Below, one piece after another: positions 7,443-14,407 of a DNA stretch of 19,367 nucleotides (its first letter is position 1; the number at the start of each line of letters is the position of its first letter). A model generated the notes under the pieces. It worked only from the letters and a program-made list of their open reading frames with translations, was not told the DNA's origin and made no database searches. The translations under genes were made by a program, and so were the position numbers. Location of the stretch: contig JALUDK010000051.1 of NCBI GenBank assembly GCA_027044005.1, forward strand, positions 1-19,367, written 5' to 3'. The stretch comes from Acidilobaceae archaeon. GTDB lineage: Archaea; Thermoproteota; Thermoprotei_A; Sulfolobales; Acidilobaceae.

Positions 7443-7906
7443 GCCGGGAGCCCCGCTTCCATCCTATCAATTATAATGTTAGCTAGGGCAGGCATCAGCC
7501 ATAACCTCAGCCTATCCACCTGGAACCCAGCATCTCTACATTCCTCGCTATACCACAGGACAATAATAGAACCCGGCCTGACGCTAACTATATCCTTCAG
7601 GCTTGTTCTCCCCGTGGGCCCCACGCAGGGGCCCTGGGGTGGCGCCTGGCTTTGCCCGGCTAGTCTTGCACCTAGCCTGGAGGCCTTACCCTTGTAGACG
7701 GCTGCCTTCACCCATGCCTCGGCGCTTACCGGGTCTGGCCTAAGCTGCCTTATGCTACTTCCCGGCGCCACTAGCCATGTCCTCCCTATTCTTACCCACG
7801 CCTCCGTATTCGTCCTGACACCGTGTGAGACTAGTAGTGACGATACTAGGAATAGGCCCGCCTCCTCCTCTGTTAGCCTATCTGCTGCCACGTGTATCCT
7901 CTTCAT
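7439..7906 (-). CDS. Putative shortened TrmY-like (DUF358, SPOUT) tRNA methyltransferase
   Basis: The 155-residue product resembles TrmY, the SPOUT enzyme that makes N1-methylpseudouridine at tRNA position 54. The match is by eye: [18 protein letters not shown] resembles the TrmY segment with SH-x-[24 protein letters not shown] resembles the G-SELRK-x-PDE region, and the C-terminal [20 protein letters not shown] resembles the last helix of the SPOUT knot. TrmY is usually near 200 residues, so the N-terminus and middle are shorter here. The ATG overlaps the srp54 stop as ATGA, so it is the second gene of an srp54 operon. Nearby TtuA also acts on U54 in related organisms. The family call is tentative. 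Confidence 0.6.
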   Translation of the reverse strand: MKRIHVAADRLTEEEAGLFLVSSLLVSHGVRTNTEAWVRIGRTWLVAPGSSIRQLRPDPVSAEAWVKAAVYKGKASRLGARLAGQSQAPPQGPCVGPTGRTSLKDIVSVRPGSIIVLWYSEECRDAGFQVDRLRLWLMPALANIIIDRMEAGLPA

Positions 7907-9225
7907 TGTAGACCCAACCTTTTTAGTATTCTTCTATCTCTTTTTAGCTTCTTCATTAGAGTCTTCATGCTTTTATAATATGATAGTAGCTCCTTTACCT
8001 CTTCTACCCTAGTACCCGATCCCATCGCGATCCTACGCATCCTTCTCTTATCTATTATCTCGGGGTTATCTAACTCCTCATAAGTCATACTCTCTATTAT
8101 GGCTAGCCACCTGTCTATCTTCTCCTCTCCTAGCTTAAGCTTTTCCTCGTCCAACTGTGCTACCAGGCTGGCTCCTGGTAGCATTTGCAATATCTTCCCT
8201 AGTGGACCCATCTTCCTCATTGCCTTTAGCTGTCTGTATAGGGTTCTCATCGTTACTTTGCCTTTTAGCATGTCCTCAGTTACTTCCTCTAGCTTCTGCG
8301 CGTCCTCTAGGCTTCGTACTCTCTCGAGTAGCGACTCTAGGTCTCCTAGGCCTAGTATGCGTGCCACGAACCTTTTGGGCCTGAACGGCTCTAGCTCGTC
8401 TATCTTCTCTCCTGTCCCTATGAATTTTATCTGGGCTCCTGTTGCCGCTACTGCTGATAGTACTCCTCCTCCCCTTGCTGTTCCGTCCATCTTTGTCACT
8501 ATTATGGAACCTATGGGTGCGGTCTTGTGGAATGCTGATGCCAGGTCATAGGCTTTCTGTCCTATTGCAGCGTCTATCACTAGTATGACCTCGTCTGGCT
8601 TTATCCTTTCTACTATACTCTTCATCTCATCTAGGAGAGCCTTCTCTCCTCCATAACCGTGGCGCCCTGCCGTGTCTATGATAATGATCTCTGCTCCCTT
8701 AGAGAGTAGCTCCTTGACTCCTCTCTCGGCTATCTCGGCTGGGTCTCCCTTGGTCTCACCGTAGAATAGGGCTCCTGCCCTGCTTGCAAGCGTCTTTAGC
8801 TGGTTGTATGCCCCTGGCCTGTGGGTGTCTGCCGCGACTAGCCCTACCTTATACTTCATCCTTGTATAGTACCTTGCCAGCTTGCCCGCTGTCGTTGTCT
8901 TGCCTGAGCCCTGTACGCCGAAGAGGATTATTATCCAGGGGGTCTTCTTGGGCCTCACCTCTGGCTCGGCGTCTCCTCCGAATAGCGTTGATAGCTCCTC
9001 GTATACTATCTTGATGAACCAGTCACGCCTGCTTACTCCTGGCGGTGGCTCCTCCTTGAGCGCTCTCTCCCTTATCCTCTTTGTTAGCTGGAATACCAGC
9101 TTGACGTTTACATCGGCCTTTATAAGCTCCCTCTGTAGGTCTTTTATGAACTCCTGCACCGCCTTCTGGTATGTGCCTCCACCCTTGATGAACTTCTGCA
9201 CCGCCTTCCTGACACCGTCGAGCAT
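7903..9225 (-). CDS. srp54: Signal recognition particle protein SRP54
   Basis: The 440-residue GTPase binds SRP RNA and signal sequences and targets ribosomes to the membrane receptor FtsY. The N domain covers residues 1-85. The G domain has GVQGSGKTTT (103-112), DTHRP (133-137), DTAGRH (184-189) and TKMDGTARGGG (244-254). The Met-rich M domain spans about 320-430, with the RNA-binding helix RRMRRIAMGSGT at 394-405 and a basic C-terminus. Length is normal for archaeal SRP54. A GGAGG-type ribosome-binding site precedes the ATG. It is divergent from the TIP49 gene across 106 bp and coupled to the TrmY-like gene downstream by a 4-bp overlap. Confidence 0.98.
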   Translation of the reverse strand: MLDGVRKAVQKFIKGGGTYQKAVQEFIKDLQRELIKADVNVKLVFQLTKRIRERALKEEPPPGVSRRDWFIKIVYEELSTLFGGDAEPEVRPKKTPWIIILFGVQGSGKTTTAGKLARYYTRMKYKVGLVAADTHRPGAYNQLKTLASRAGALFYGETKGDPAEIAERGVKELLSKGAEIIIIDTAGRHGYGGEKALLDEMKSIVERIKPDEVILVIDAAIGQKAYDLASAFHKTAPIGSIIVTKMDGTARGGGVLSAVAATGAQIKFIGTGEKIDELEPFRPKRFVARILGLGDLESLLERVRSLEDAQKLEEVTEDMLKGKVTMRTLYRQLKAMRKMGPLGKILQMLPGASLVAQLDEEKLKLGEEKIDRWLAIIESMTYEELDNPEIIDKRRMRRIAMGSGTRVEEVKELLSYYKSMKTLMKKLKRDRRILKRLGLQ

Positions 9226-9331
9226 GGCCTACCCTCCGGGAGGCTTCTAACCCCATAGAGATTACCGGCCTGGGCATTATCTTCTTAACCCCACCGGGCT
9301 AGATGACACCCATATCCAGGGTGCGCCAGCG

Positions 9332-10684
9332 GTGGAGGAGGTTAAGATCCCCCTGGGCAGGGCTAAGGCCCCGTCGCTCCACAGCCACATAACCGGCCTG
9401 GGCCTCGACAAGGATGGCAAGGCGCTGAAGGTCGCGGGAGGCCTAGTCGGGCAGGAGGAGGCTAGGGAGGCTGCGGGGATTATTATCGACATGATCAGGA
9501 AGGGCAAGCTGGGCGGCAAGGGCATACTAATAGCTGGCCCCCCGGGGACGGGCAAGACCGCCATAGCGATAGCCATAGCGAGGGAGCTGAGCAGTGATAC
9601 TCCCTTCGTCGCCCTGAACGCCAGCGAGGTTTACAGTGTTGAGAAGAAGAAAAGCGAGGTCCTGATGCAGGCTGTTAGGAAGGCTATCGGCGTTAGGGTT
9701 AGAGAGAGGAAGAGGGTATATGAGGGTGTAGTAACGGAGATTAGGTACCTGAGGAAGAGGAGCAGGCTCTACCCCTATCCCGTAATAGCTGGGGCCGAGC
9801 TTGCCCTCGAGACTGAGGATGACTCCAGGCGCTTCACGGCGGGGCCCGAGATAGCAGAGCAGTTGTATAGGCTCAACGTTAGGAAGGGTGACGTGATCGA
9901 GATCGACGCTGATGAGGGTATTGTCAGGAAGCTGGGTAGAGCTAGGGGCTACGAGTCCAGGGTGTTCGACATAGGAGGGGACGTGCTTGTGGACAAGCCC
10001 AGCGGAGAGGTGGAGAAGGTTAAGGAGGTAACTAGAATATTCACGCTGCACGACATAGATGTGAGCCTTGCACTCCAGAGGGCCGCTTTTACAAGCCTTT
10101 TCGGCGTATTGACCGCCGAGAGGGAGATAAGCGATGAGGTTAGGAGGAAAACCGATGAAATCGTTAAGAAGATGATTGATGAGGGCAGAGCCGAGATCGT
10201 GCCTGGAGTACTATTTATTGACGACGCTCATCTGCTAGACCTGGAATCATACTCGTTCATAACCAAGGCGATGGAGAGCGACTTCACCCCTATAATAATC
10301 CTGGCCACTAACAGGGGTGTGACCAAGATCCGGGGAACCGACGTAGAGTCCCCCCACGGGATGCCTAGGGATCTACTGGACAGATTACTCATAATAACCA
10401 CAAGGCCGTACACGCGGGAGGAGATACGAGAGATAATAAGGATCAGGGCCGACGAGGAGGAGGTCCCCCTAGTTGATGAGGCCTTGGAGAAGCTAGCCGA
10501 TATAGGGGTGGAGAATAGCCTCAGGTACGCCATACAGCTGCTGGAGCCTTCCAGGATAATAGCCGAGAGGAGGGGGAGGCTCAAGGTTGAGCCTGAGGAT
10601 GTGGAGGCCGCTTCCCGTCTATTTAGTGACGTGAAGAGGAGTGTTGAGGCTATAGAGAGGTATAAGGATCTCATGCTGGCCTAG
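9332..10684 (+). CDS. TIP49 (RuvB-like 1/2) family AAA+ ATPase
   Basis: The 450-residue protein is an archaeal homologue of eukaryotic RuvBL1/RuvBL2, hexameric ATPases that help assemble chromatin remodellers and snoRNPs. The N-terminus has HSHITGLGLD; Walker A is GPPGTGKT at 69-76. The family-specific domain II insertion (about residues 115-280) contains the OB-like part. Walker B is LFIDDAHLLD with D297-D298, where eukaryotic RuvBLs have DEVH. Sensor 1 is ILATNRG, the arginine finger region is HGMPRDLLDR, and sensor 2 lies in the C-terminal helical domain near NSLRYAIQLL. GTG at 9332 is the first start in frame and has GGTG 8 nt upstream. The archaeal role is poorly known; given the sRNA candidate and archaeal C/D RNPs, an RNP-assembly role is possible. 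Confidence 0.95.
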   Translation: MEEVKIPLGRAKAPSLHSHITGLGLDKDGKALKVAGGLVGQEEAREAAGIIIDMIRKGKLGGKGILIAGPPGTGKTAIAIAIARELSSDTPFVALNASEVYSVEKKKSEVLMQAVRKAIGVRVRERKRVYEGVVTEIRYLRKRSRLYPYPVIAGAELALETEDDSRRFTAGPEIAEQLYRLNVRKGDVIEIDADEGIVRKLGRARGYESRVFDIGGDVLVDKPSGEVEKVKEVTRIFTLHDIDVSLALQRAAFTSLFGVLTAEREISDEVRRKTDEIVKKMIDEGRAEIVPGVLFIDDAHLLDLESYSFITKAMESDFTPIIILATNRGVTKIRGTDVESPHGMPRDLLDRLLIITTRPYTREEIREIIRIRADEEEVPLVDEALEKLADIGVENSLRYAIQLLEPSRIIAERRGRLKVEPEDVEAASRLFSDVKRSVEAIERYKDLMLA

Positions 10685-10689
10685 AGAAC

Positions 10690-11223
10690 CTACTCCTCTA
10701 TGTATACAATGTCTCCTCCCCTGGCCTTGAGTTTTCTAAGTATCCTTGCAGCCCTCCTCCTGTAGGATGAGTATGCCTCCCTCCTGGTTCTGGCCGGCCT
10801 TGCTGTCAGGTGCTCCCGTACAGCCACTATAGTGATACTGCCTCCCTCGCTCTTTACCTTTTTCCTAATCTCCTCTAGGTCTTCCTTGATCTCGCGTGGA
10901 TCTACTAGTGGTATCTCAATTACCGCCTCCTCTGTACCCCTCTCCCAGCTTAGCCCATACACTATTACTCCTCTCCACCTCCTGGCGAAGGCTTCTACAA
11001 GGTTGGAGAGCAGGCCTGTCACACTGTTTGGCCTGTACTCATCCATCCCATGCTTCTCCATGTATTCCTCCATATTGTCTAGGTCCATGATTACTAGTGT
11101 ACCAACCGTCAGGGGGGTCGGTGTGAGACTAGGCCTGTCACCATATCCATCCTTGGCTGCCCGCTTCCTCATACCCCTCCACCAACCCCCTATGCGTGGG
11201 TTATTGGCTAGGCCCGGCCACAT
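10690..11223 (-). CDS. Hypothetical protein, possible palm/nucleotidyl-cyclase-like fold
   Basis: The 177-residue product is not one I recognise. Its pattern resembles a minimal palm (GGDEF/Cas10/GTP cyclohydrolase III-like) domain: a first strand with Asp residues (LVIMDLDNMEEYMEKHG, about 43-59), an amphipathic helix, a central beta-hairpin (VIVYGLSWERGTEEAVIEIP), a helix (EIKEDLEEIRKKV), a strand (SITIVAV), then a basic helix (YSSYRRRAARILRKLKARGGD). The central hairpin lacks the GGDEF acidic pair, so an active cyclase is unlikely. The N-terminal 45 residues are basic and look flexible. ATG 11223 fits a leaderless transcript: a TTTAAA box lies 25 bp upstream. It shares this short promoter region with the divergent tbp gene. 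A later in-frame ATG at 11172 is the alternative start. Confidence 0.7.
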   Translation of the reverse strand: MWPGLANNPRIGGWWRGMRKRAAKDGYGDRPSLTPTPLTVGTLVIMDLDNMEEYMEKHGMDEYRPNSVTGLLSNLVEAFARRWRGVIVYGLSWERGTEEAVIEIPLVDPREIKEDLEEIRKKVKSEGGSITIVAVREHLTARPARTRREAYSSYRRRAARILRKLKARGGDIVYIEE

Positions 11224-11248
11224 GTTATATACTGTATTATTAGTAGGC

Positions 11249-11283
11249 TTTAAATAGTAGTCCGAGCGTTTAAAAGTACGGTG
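11249..11283. promoter_or_regulatory. Divergent promoter of tbp with two TTTAAA boxes
   Basis: Two palindromic TTTAAA boxes lie at 11249-11254 and 11269-11274, exactly 20 bp apart, within the 65 bp between the divergent starts. Seen from the minus strand, the first box is 25 bp before the ATG of the palm-like gene (11223). On the plus strand, the same box continues as TTTAAATA and is the right distance (about 33 bp) to start tbp mRNA just before its GGTG at 11280-11283. The second box is too close to the tbp ATG for normal initiation on the plus strand, so it could be a decoy or autoregulatory TBP site. That role is inference. Confidence 0.55.
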
Positions 11284-11288
11284 TAATT

Positions 11289-11888
11289 ATGAAAAAAGAC
11301 GCTAAAGAGGGCAAATCACATGACAAGTATCCCGAGCCTGAGCATAAAATTGAGAACATAGTTGCTACTGTCATTCTAGATCACCCACTTGACCTAAATC
11401 TAATAGAGACTAGGATACCGGACGTGGATTACAATCCTGACCAGTTTCCAGGCCTCGTGTATAGGCTTCAGAAGCCCAAGGTGACCGCTCTAATCTTCAA
11501 GTCGGGCAAGATGGTCATAACCGGGTCTAAGAGCGTGAAGGAACTCGTAGTCTCGGTAAAGAGGATCCTGAGGACCCTTATGGAGCATGGTATAGAGATA
11601 AGGGGGAGGCCGCAGATCCAGATTCAGAATATAGTCGCCTCTGCGAACCTACACGTCTACATAGACCTGGAGAAGGCGGCATTTATACTCGAGAGGAGCA
11701 TGTATGAGCCCGAGCAGTTCCCCGGGCTAATATATAGGATGGATAAGCCCCGGGTGGTGCTGCTCATATTCAGTAGTGGGAAGATGGTTATAACTGGTGC
11801 TAAGAGGGAGGAGGAGGTTGCCGAGGCTGTTAATACCATCTATAAGACCCTGAAGGAGAATAGTTGTATACTTGGTCCGGCCGATTAA
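11289..11888 (+). CDS. tbp: TATA-box-binding protein TBP
   Basis: The 199-residue protein is the general factor that binds promoter TATA boxes and recruits TFB and RNA polymerase. The saddle is built of two direct repeats, residues about 19-99 and 110-190. Matching segments are [20 protein letters not shown] with [11 protein letters not shown] in repeat 1, and [20 protein letters not shown] with [11 protein letters not shown] in repeat 2. The Lys-rich N-terminal 18 residues ([18 protein letters not shown]) precede the core. The C-terminal tail is short and lacks the long acidic tail seen in some euryarchaeal TBPs. GGTG lies 5 nt before the ATG. The stop is 4 bp from the stop of the convergent phosphoesterase gene. 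Confidence 0.98.
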   Translation: MKKDAKEGKSHDKYPEPEHKIENIVATVILDHPLDLNLIETRIPDVDYNPDQFPGLVYRLQKPKVTALIFKSGKMVITGSKSVKELVVSVKRILRTLMEHGIEIRGRPQIQIQNIVASANLHVYIDLEKAAFILERSMYEPEQFPGLIYRMDKPRVVLLIFSSGKMVITGAKREEEVAEAVNTIYKTLKENSCILGPAD

Positions 11889-11892
11889 CAGG

Positions 11893-12708
11893 CTATCCTA
11901 GGATCTGCTCTAGTATCTCCAGCCTAGCTAGCTCCATTATGCCCCCCGAGTCGTCTACTATGTATGGGACCGCGAGGTCCACGAGGCCCTGCTCTCTGAT
12001 TAAGGGGGACAGGTATGCTTCCCTAACGCTACTTATAATGTTTCCGGTCTGGTAGGTTCCCATAGCTGGTATTATAACCGCCATGCCCCCGCTATCTAGT
12101 GGTACTCTTAGGAATACTGGGAATTTTACCCTTGATCCTCCTACTCTTACCTGTATTGATGGGTGCTCGTGGCCTAGCACGGTTACGCCACTAGTGTCCT
12201 TGGGTTTCTTGTGGCCATGTATAACATTGATGCCGTGCACCTCTATCCCGTCTTCTATGAATTCCGCTCCTTCAGATTTTATTATTGGGGATATGAAGTT
12301 GTCATGATTTCCCCTGATCACGATCACCTCTTTATACAGCGTGAGCGCTTCTCTTATGAATGTTGAGACCTCTTCCCTCTCACTTCTTAGTAGCTTGTTG
12401 AACGCGTGTTTGATATCTCCCGCTATCACTAGTTTCCTCGTGGAGGGGGACGTGTTTGCTATCTCCCTGAGCGTCTTGATGGCGTTCCTCAGCTGGACAC
12501 GGGGTAGGTAGACCCCGTCTCGGGAGAGTGCTTCCTCATATCCAAGGTGTAGGTCTGCTACTATAATGTAGTCTTGGATCCTTGCAGCTGGTAGTCCTGG
12601 TAGGGCGTGTATTCTGGGTGCTATCTCTACTTCACTGTTGGCCAGCACCTGGTCTCCCCGGGAGGGTCTTGGTTGAACTGTAACGGTATTACCGTTTATG
12701 CCATGCAA
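11893..12708 (-). CDS. Metallophosphoesterase, ICC-like (COG1407)
   Basis: The 271-residue product has all calcineurin-like phosphoesterase motifs: D52-L-H54-L-G, GDIKH (97-101), GNHDN (133-137), HGHKK and GHEHPS. These bind two metal ions and hydrolyse phosphoester bonds. The order and spacing match the COG1407 archaeal group, whose substrate is unknown and which is often associated with DNA or RNA helicase genes. The first 40 residues before the fold are variable. No GGTG motif precedes the ATG at 12708, so a later start within that stretch, such as the GTG at residue 21, is possible. The gene lies 32 bp downstream of tRNA-Lys on the same strand. Confidence 0.88.
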   Translation of the reverse strand: MHGINGNTVTVQPRPSRGDQVLANSEVEIAPRIHALPGLPAARIQDYIIVADLHLGYEEALSRDGVYLPRVQLRNAIKTLREIANTSPSTRKLVIAGDIKHAFNKLLRSEREEVSTFIREALTLYKEVIVIRGNHDNFISPIIKSEGAEFIEDGIEVHGINVIHGHKKPKDTSGVTVLGHEHPSIQVRVGGSRVKFPVFLRVPLDSGGMAVIIPAMGTYQTGNIISSVREAYLSPLIREQGLVDLAVPYIVDDSGGIMELARLEILEQILG

Positions 12709-12740
12709 TGGTGGTTAGGAGCCCGGGTGTGGGCGGTGTG

Positions 12741-12847
12741 TGGCGGGCCCGCCGGGATTTGAACCCGGGACTTCCGCCCTACAGGCCAGGGCTCTGTAGG
12801 TCTACGGGTTAAGAGCCCGCCGCTCTACCAGGCTGAGCTACGGGCCC
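12741..12847 (-). tRNA. tRNA-Lys(CUU) with a non-canonical intron, CCA encoded
   Basis: The cloverleaf reads GGGCCCG acceptor, D arm GCUC/GAGC, anticodon stem GCGGG/CCCGU with loop CUCUUAA (anticodon CUU), variable loop AGGUC after splicing, T arm CCGGG-UUCAAAU-CCCGG, acceptor CGGGCCC, discriminator G, then an encoded CCA at 12741-12743. The unspliced variable region is far too long. Removing 30 nt at 12772-12801 restores the standard 5-nt variable loop. A TATA-like element GTTAATAAC lies about 35-45 bp upstream on the minus strand. Confidence 0.93.
12772..12801 (-). other. tRNA-Lys intron at position 45/46 (variable loop)
   Basis: The 30-nt intron contains a perfect 7-bp hairpin, CCUACAG/CUGUAGG. 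Just outside it a 4-bp helix forms between exon bases CCGU and intron bases GCGG, flanked by the 3-nt bulges AGA and AAG. This is the bulge-helix-bulge pattern cut by archaeal tRNA-splicing endonuclease. Cutting after the second base of each bulge joins ...CCCGUAG to GUCCCGG... The outer exon helix is weak, so this is a relaxed form of the motif. Confidence 0.82.
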
Positions 12848-12903
12848 ACCCCGCCCGTTTGAAGGGTCTATCGGCCTCGGGGGTTATTAACTATTACCCT
12901 GTG

Positions 12904-13956
12904 CTATCTGGCAACGTAGATGTTATCCTTAGATCTGACTATTCTGACCGTCATACTGGATCCCGGGCTAGCCTTTCTGCCTAAGACAGCTATGATTCTC
13001 TTCCACCTATAGTCTACCGATAGCATCTCGCCCACGTGCCACCCCTCTCCTAGTATGTGCACTTTTACCCTGTCCCCGGGCTTATACTCCTCGGCTACCT
13101 TGGGTGCTTTCCTGAAGCCGATCTCTTCTGGGCTTACTCTGAGCCTGTACCCAGTCTCCTCTTCCAGCTTCTTCAACCACCTGTAGAATCTACTCCAGCT
13201 CCATGGCCTTACTCCTGGAGGGCTTCTACCCCACTTGTGTGCCTGGTAGTTCTGTATTAATACCCCGGTCGGCCACCCAGACTTTATACCGGCACCTGCC
13301 TCTTTAGCCCACTCTATTAGCCTCTTCATCTCTTCCTCATTGAAGCCTGGTACTAATACTGGGGTCAGCACCACGTCTATCCTCGTATTCCTTATAGCCC
13401 ATTCAGCCACCTCTAGTATCCTCGACGGGTTGTACCATTGTACCCCTACTAACGTCCTAGCCTTGCCTGTATCCACCGCGTCTATGCTTAGGTTTATCCT
13501 ATCAAGACCTGCCCCTGCCAGCTTCCTTACCAGGTCCTTGGACAGGAAGCCACCATGCGTCTCTATGGCTATCCTCTCCACCCACCTACTGGAGCGTAGC
13601 CTCTTGACTAGGTCTAGTATAGCCGGGTGGGATAGAGGCTCCCCCACTCCATCTATTAGCGCCTCTATCTTGACTCCTTTAGCCTCTGCAACCATATCTA
13701 CCCAATAGGCTAGCCAGCCAGTGTCCACCATGAACTCCGCCTGCCTTGTCCTGCTACTTGGACCCGCATCGACGCTACAGAATACGCATGAGTGGGGGCA
13801 CCATGTGTAGGGTCTAACCTGGAGCACGTTTGTCCCTCGATCGATGACTCCAAAGGCGATATGACCCATTAGAGGAATCGGCTTTCCTATCATAACCACC
13901 GGCCTACCAGCTACTATTCCAGCCTTCGCCAGGATCCTGTCTCTAATGTATAGCAT
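12904..13956 (-). CDS. Radical SAM protein with C-terminal TRAM domain (COG2100-like)
   Basis: The 350-residue product binds a [4Fe-4S] cluster and S-adenosylmethionine through the radical SAM motif C53-PHS-C57-VF-C60. The barrel continues with GVGEPLSHP (the SAM-binding GxGE region), IAIETHGGFLS and DRINLSIDAVD. From about residue 285 to the end, a TRAM-like RNA-binding domain is visible (YKPGDRVKVHILGEGWHVGEML ... MTVRIVRSKDNIYVAR). A TRAM domain fused to radical SAM suggests an RNA substrate, as in tRNA-modifying enzymes such as MiaB. The substrate of this archaeal group is not known to me. A GGAGG-like motif precedes the ATG. The upstream intergenic region also drives the divergent nac gene. 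Confidence 0.88.
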   Translation of the reverse strand: MLYIRDRILAKAGIVAGRPVVMIGKPIPLMGHIAFGVIDRGTNVLQVRPYTWCPHSCVFCSVDAGPSSRTRQAEFMVDTGWLAYWVDMVAEAKGVKIEALIDGVGEPLSHPAILDLVKRLRSSRWVERIAIETHGGFLSKDLVRKLAGAGLDRINLSIDAVDTGKARTLVGVQWYNPSRILEVAEWAIRNTRIDVVLTPVLVPGFNEEEMKRLIEWAKEAGAGIKSGWPTGVLIQNYQAHKWGRSPPGVRPWSWSRFYRWLKKLEEETGYRLRVSPEEIGFRKAPKVAEEYKPGDRVKVHILGEGWHVGEMLSVDYRWKRIIAVLGRKASPGSSMTVRIVRSKDNIYVAR

Positions 13957-14038
13957 GCAGGCCCGGGCCTCCAGCCTGTGTGCCTGGCGGTAAGAGTATT
14001 ATAGATTAGCTTGTACCGGTAGCCCTGGTGTTGGTCGG

Positions 14039-14407
14039 ATGATGGGGTTTAATCCTAAGGATCTTAGAAGGGCCATGAAGAGGATGGGTATAAGGCTTGA
14101 GGAGTTGAACGCCGTTAGGGTTATTATAGAGCTGGATGACGGGTCCAGGCTCATAGTCTCGAGCCCCCAGGTCTCAGTTATGAGGATGAAGGGGCAGCCT
14201 CCCATGATCTACGTAGTCGGGGATATCTCGAAGGAGGAGCCGGTTGAGGAGGCTCCCGAGATCAGTGAGGAGGATGTGGCCCTTGTTGCCGAGCAAGCTG
14301 GGGTCTCACTTGAAGATGCCAGAAGGGCCCTGGAGGAGGCGGGTGGTGATATCGCCGAGGCCATACTTAGGCTACAGGAGGGTAGGGGGACGGGTGGACA
14401 GACTTAG
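14039..14407 (+). CDS. nac: Nascent polypeptide-associated complex protein NAC
   Basis: The 122-residue protein is the archaeal NAC homodimer subunit, a ribosome-bound chaperone at the exit tunnel. The NAC beta-barrel domain covers residues about 10-65 (RAMKRMGIRLEELNAVRV, then SRLIVSSPQVSVMRMKG, MIYVVGDISKE). An acidic linker follows, and a UBA domain occupies about 80-117 (EEDVALVAEQAGVSLEDARR, GGDIAEAILRL). A second ATG follows directly at 14042. GGTG lies 8 nt before the first ATG, and TATTATAG near 13997-14004 can serve as its TATA box. The 3' end overlaps the convergent XRE regulator gene by 41 bp. Confidence 0.96.
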   Translation: MMGFNPKDLRRAMKRMGIRLEELNAVRVIIELDDGSRLIVSSPQVSVMRMKGQPPMIYVVGDISKEEPVEEAPEISEEDVALVAEQAGVSLEDARRALEEAGGDIAEAILRLQEGRGTGGQT

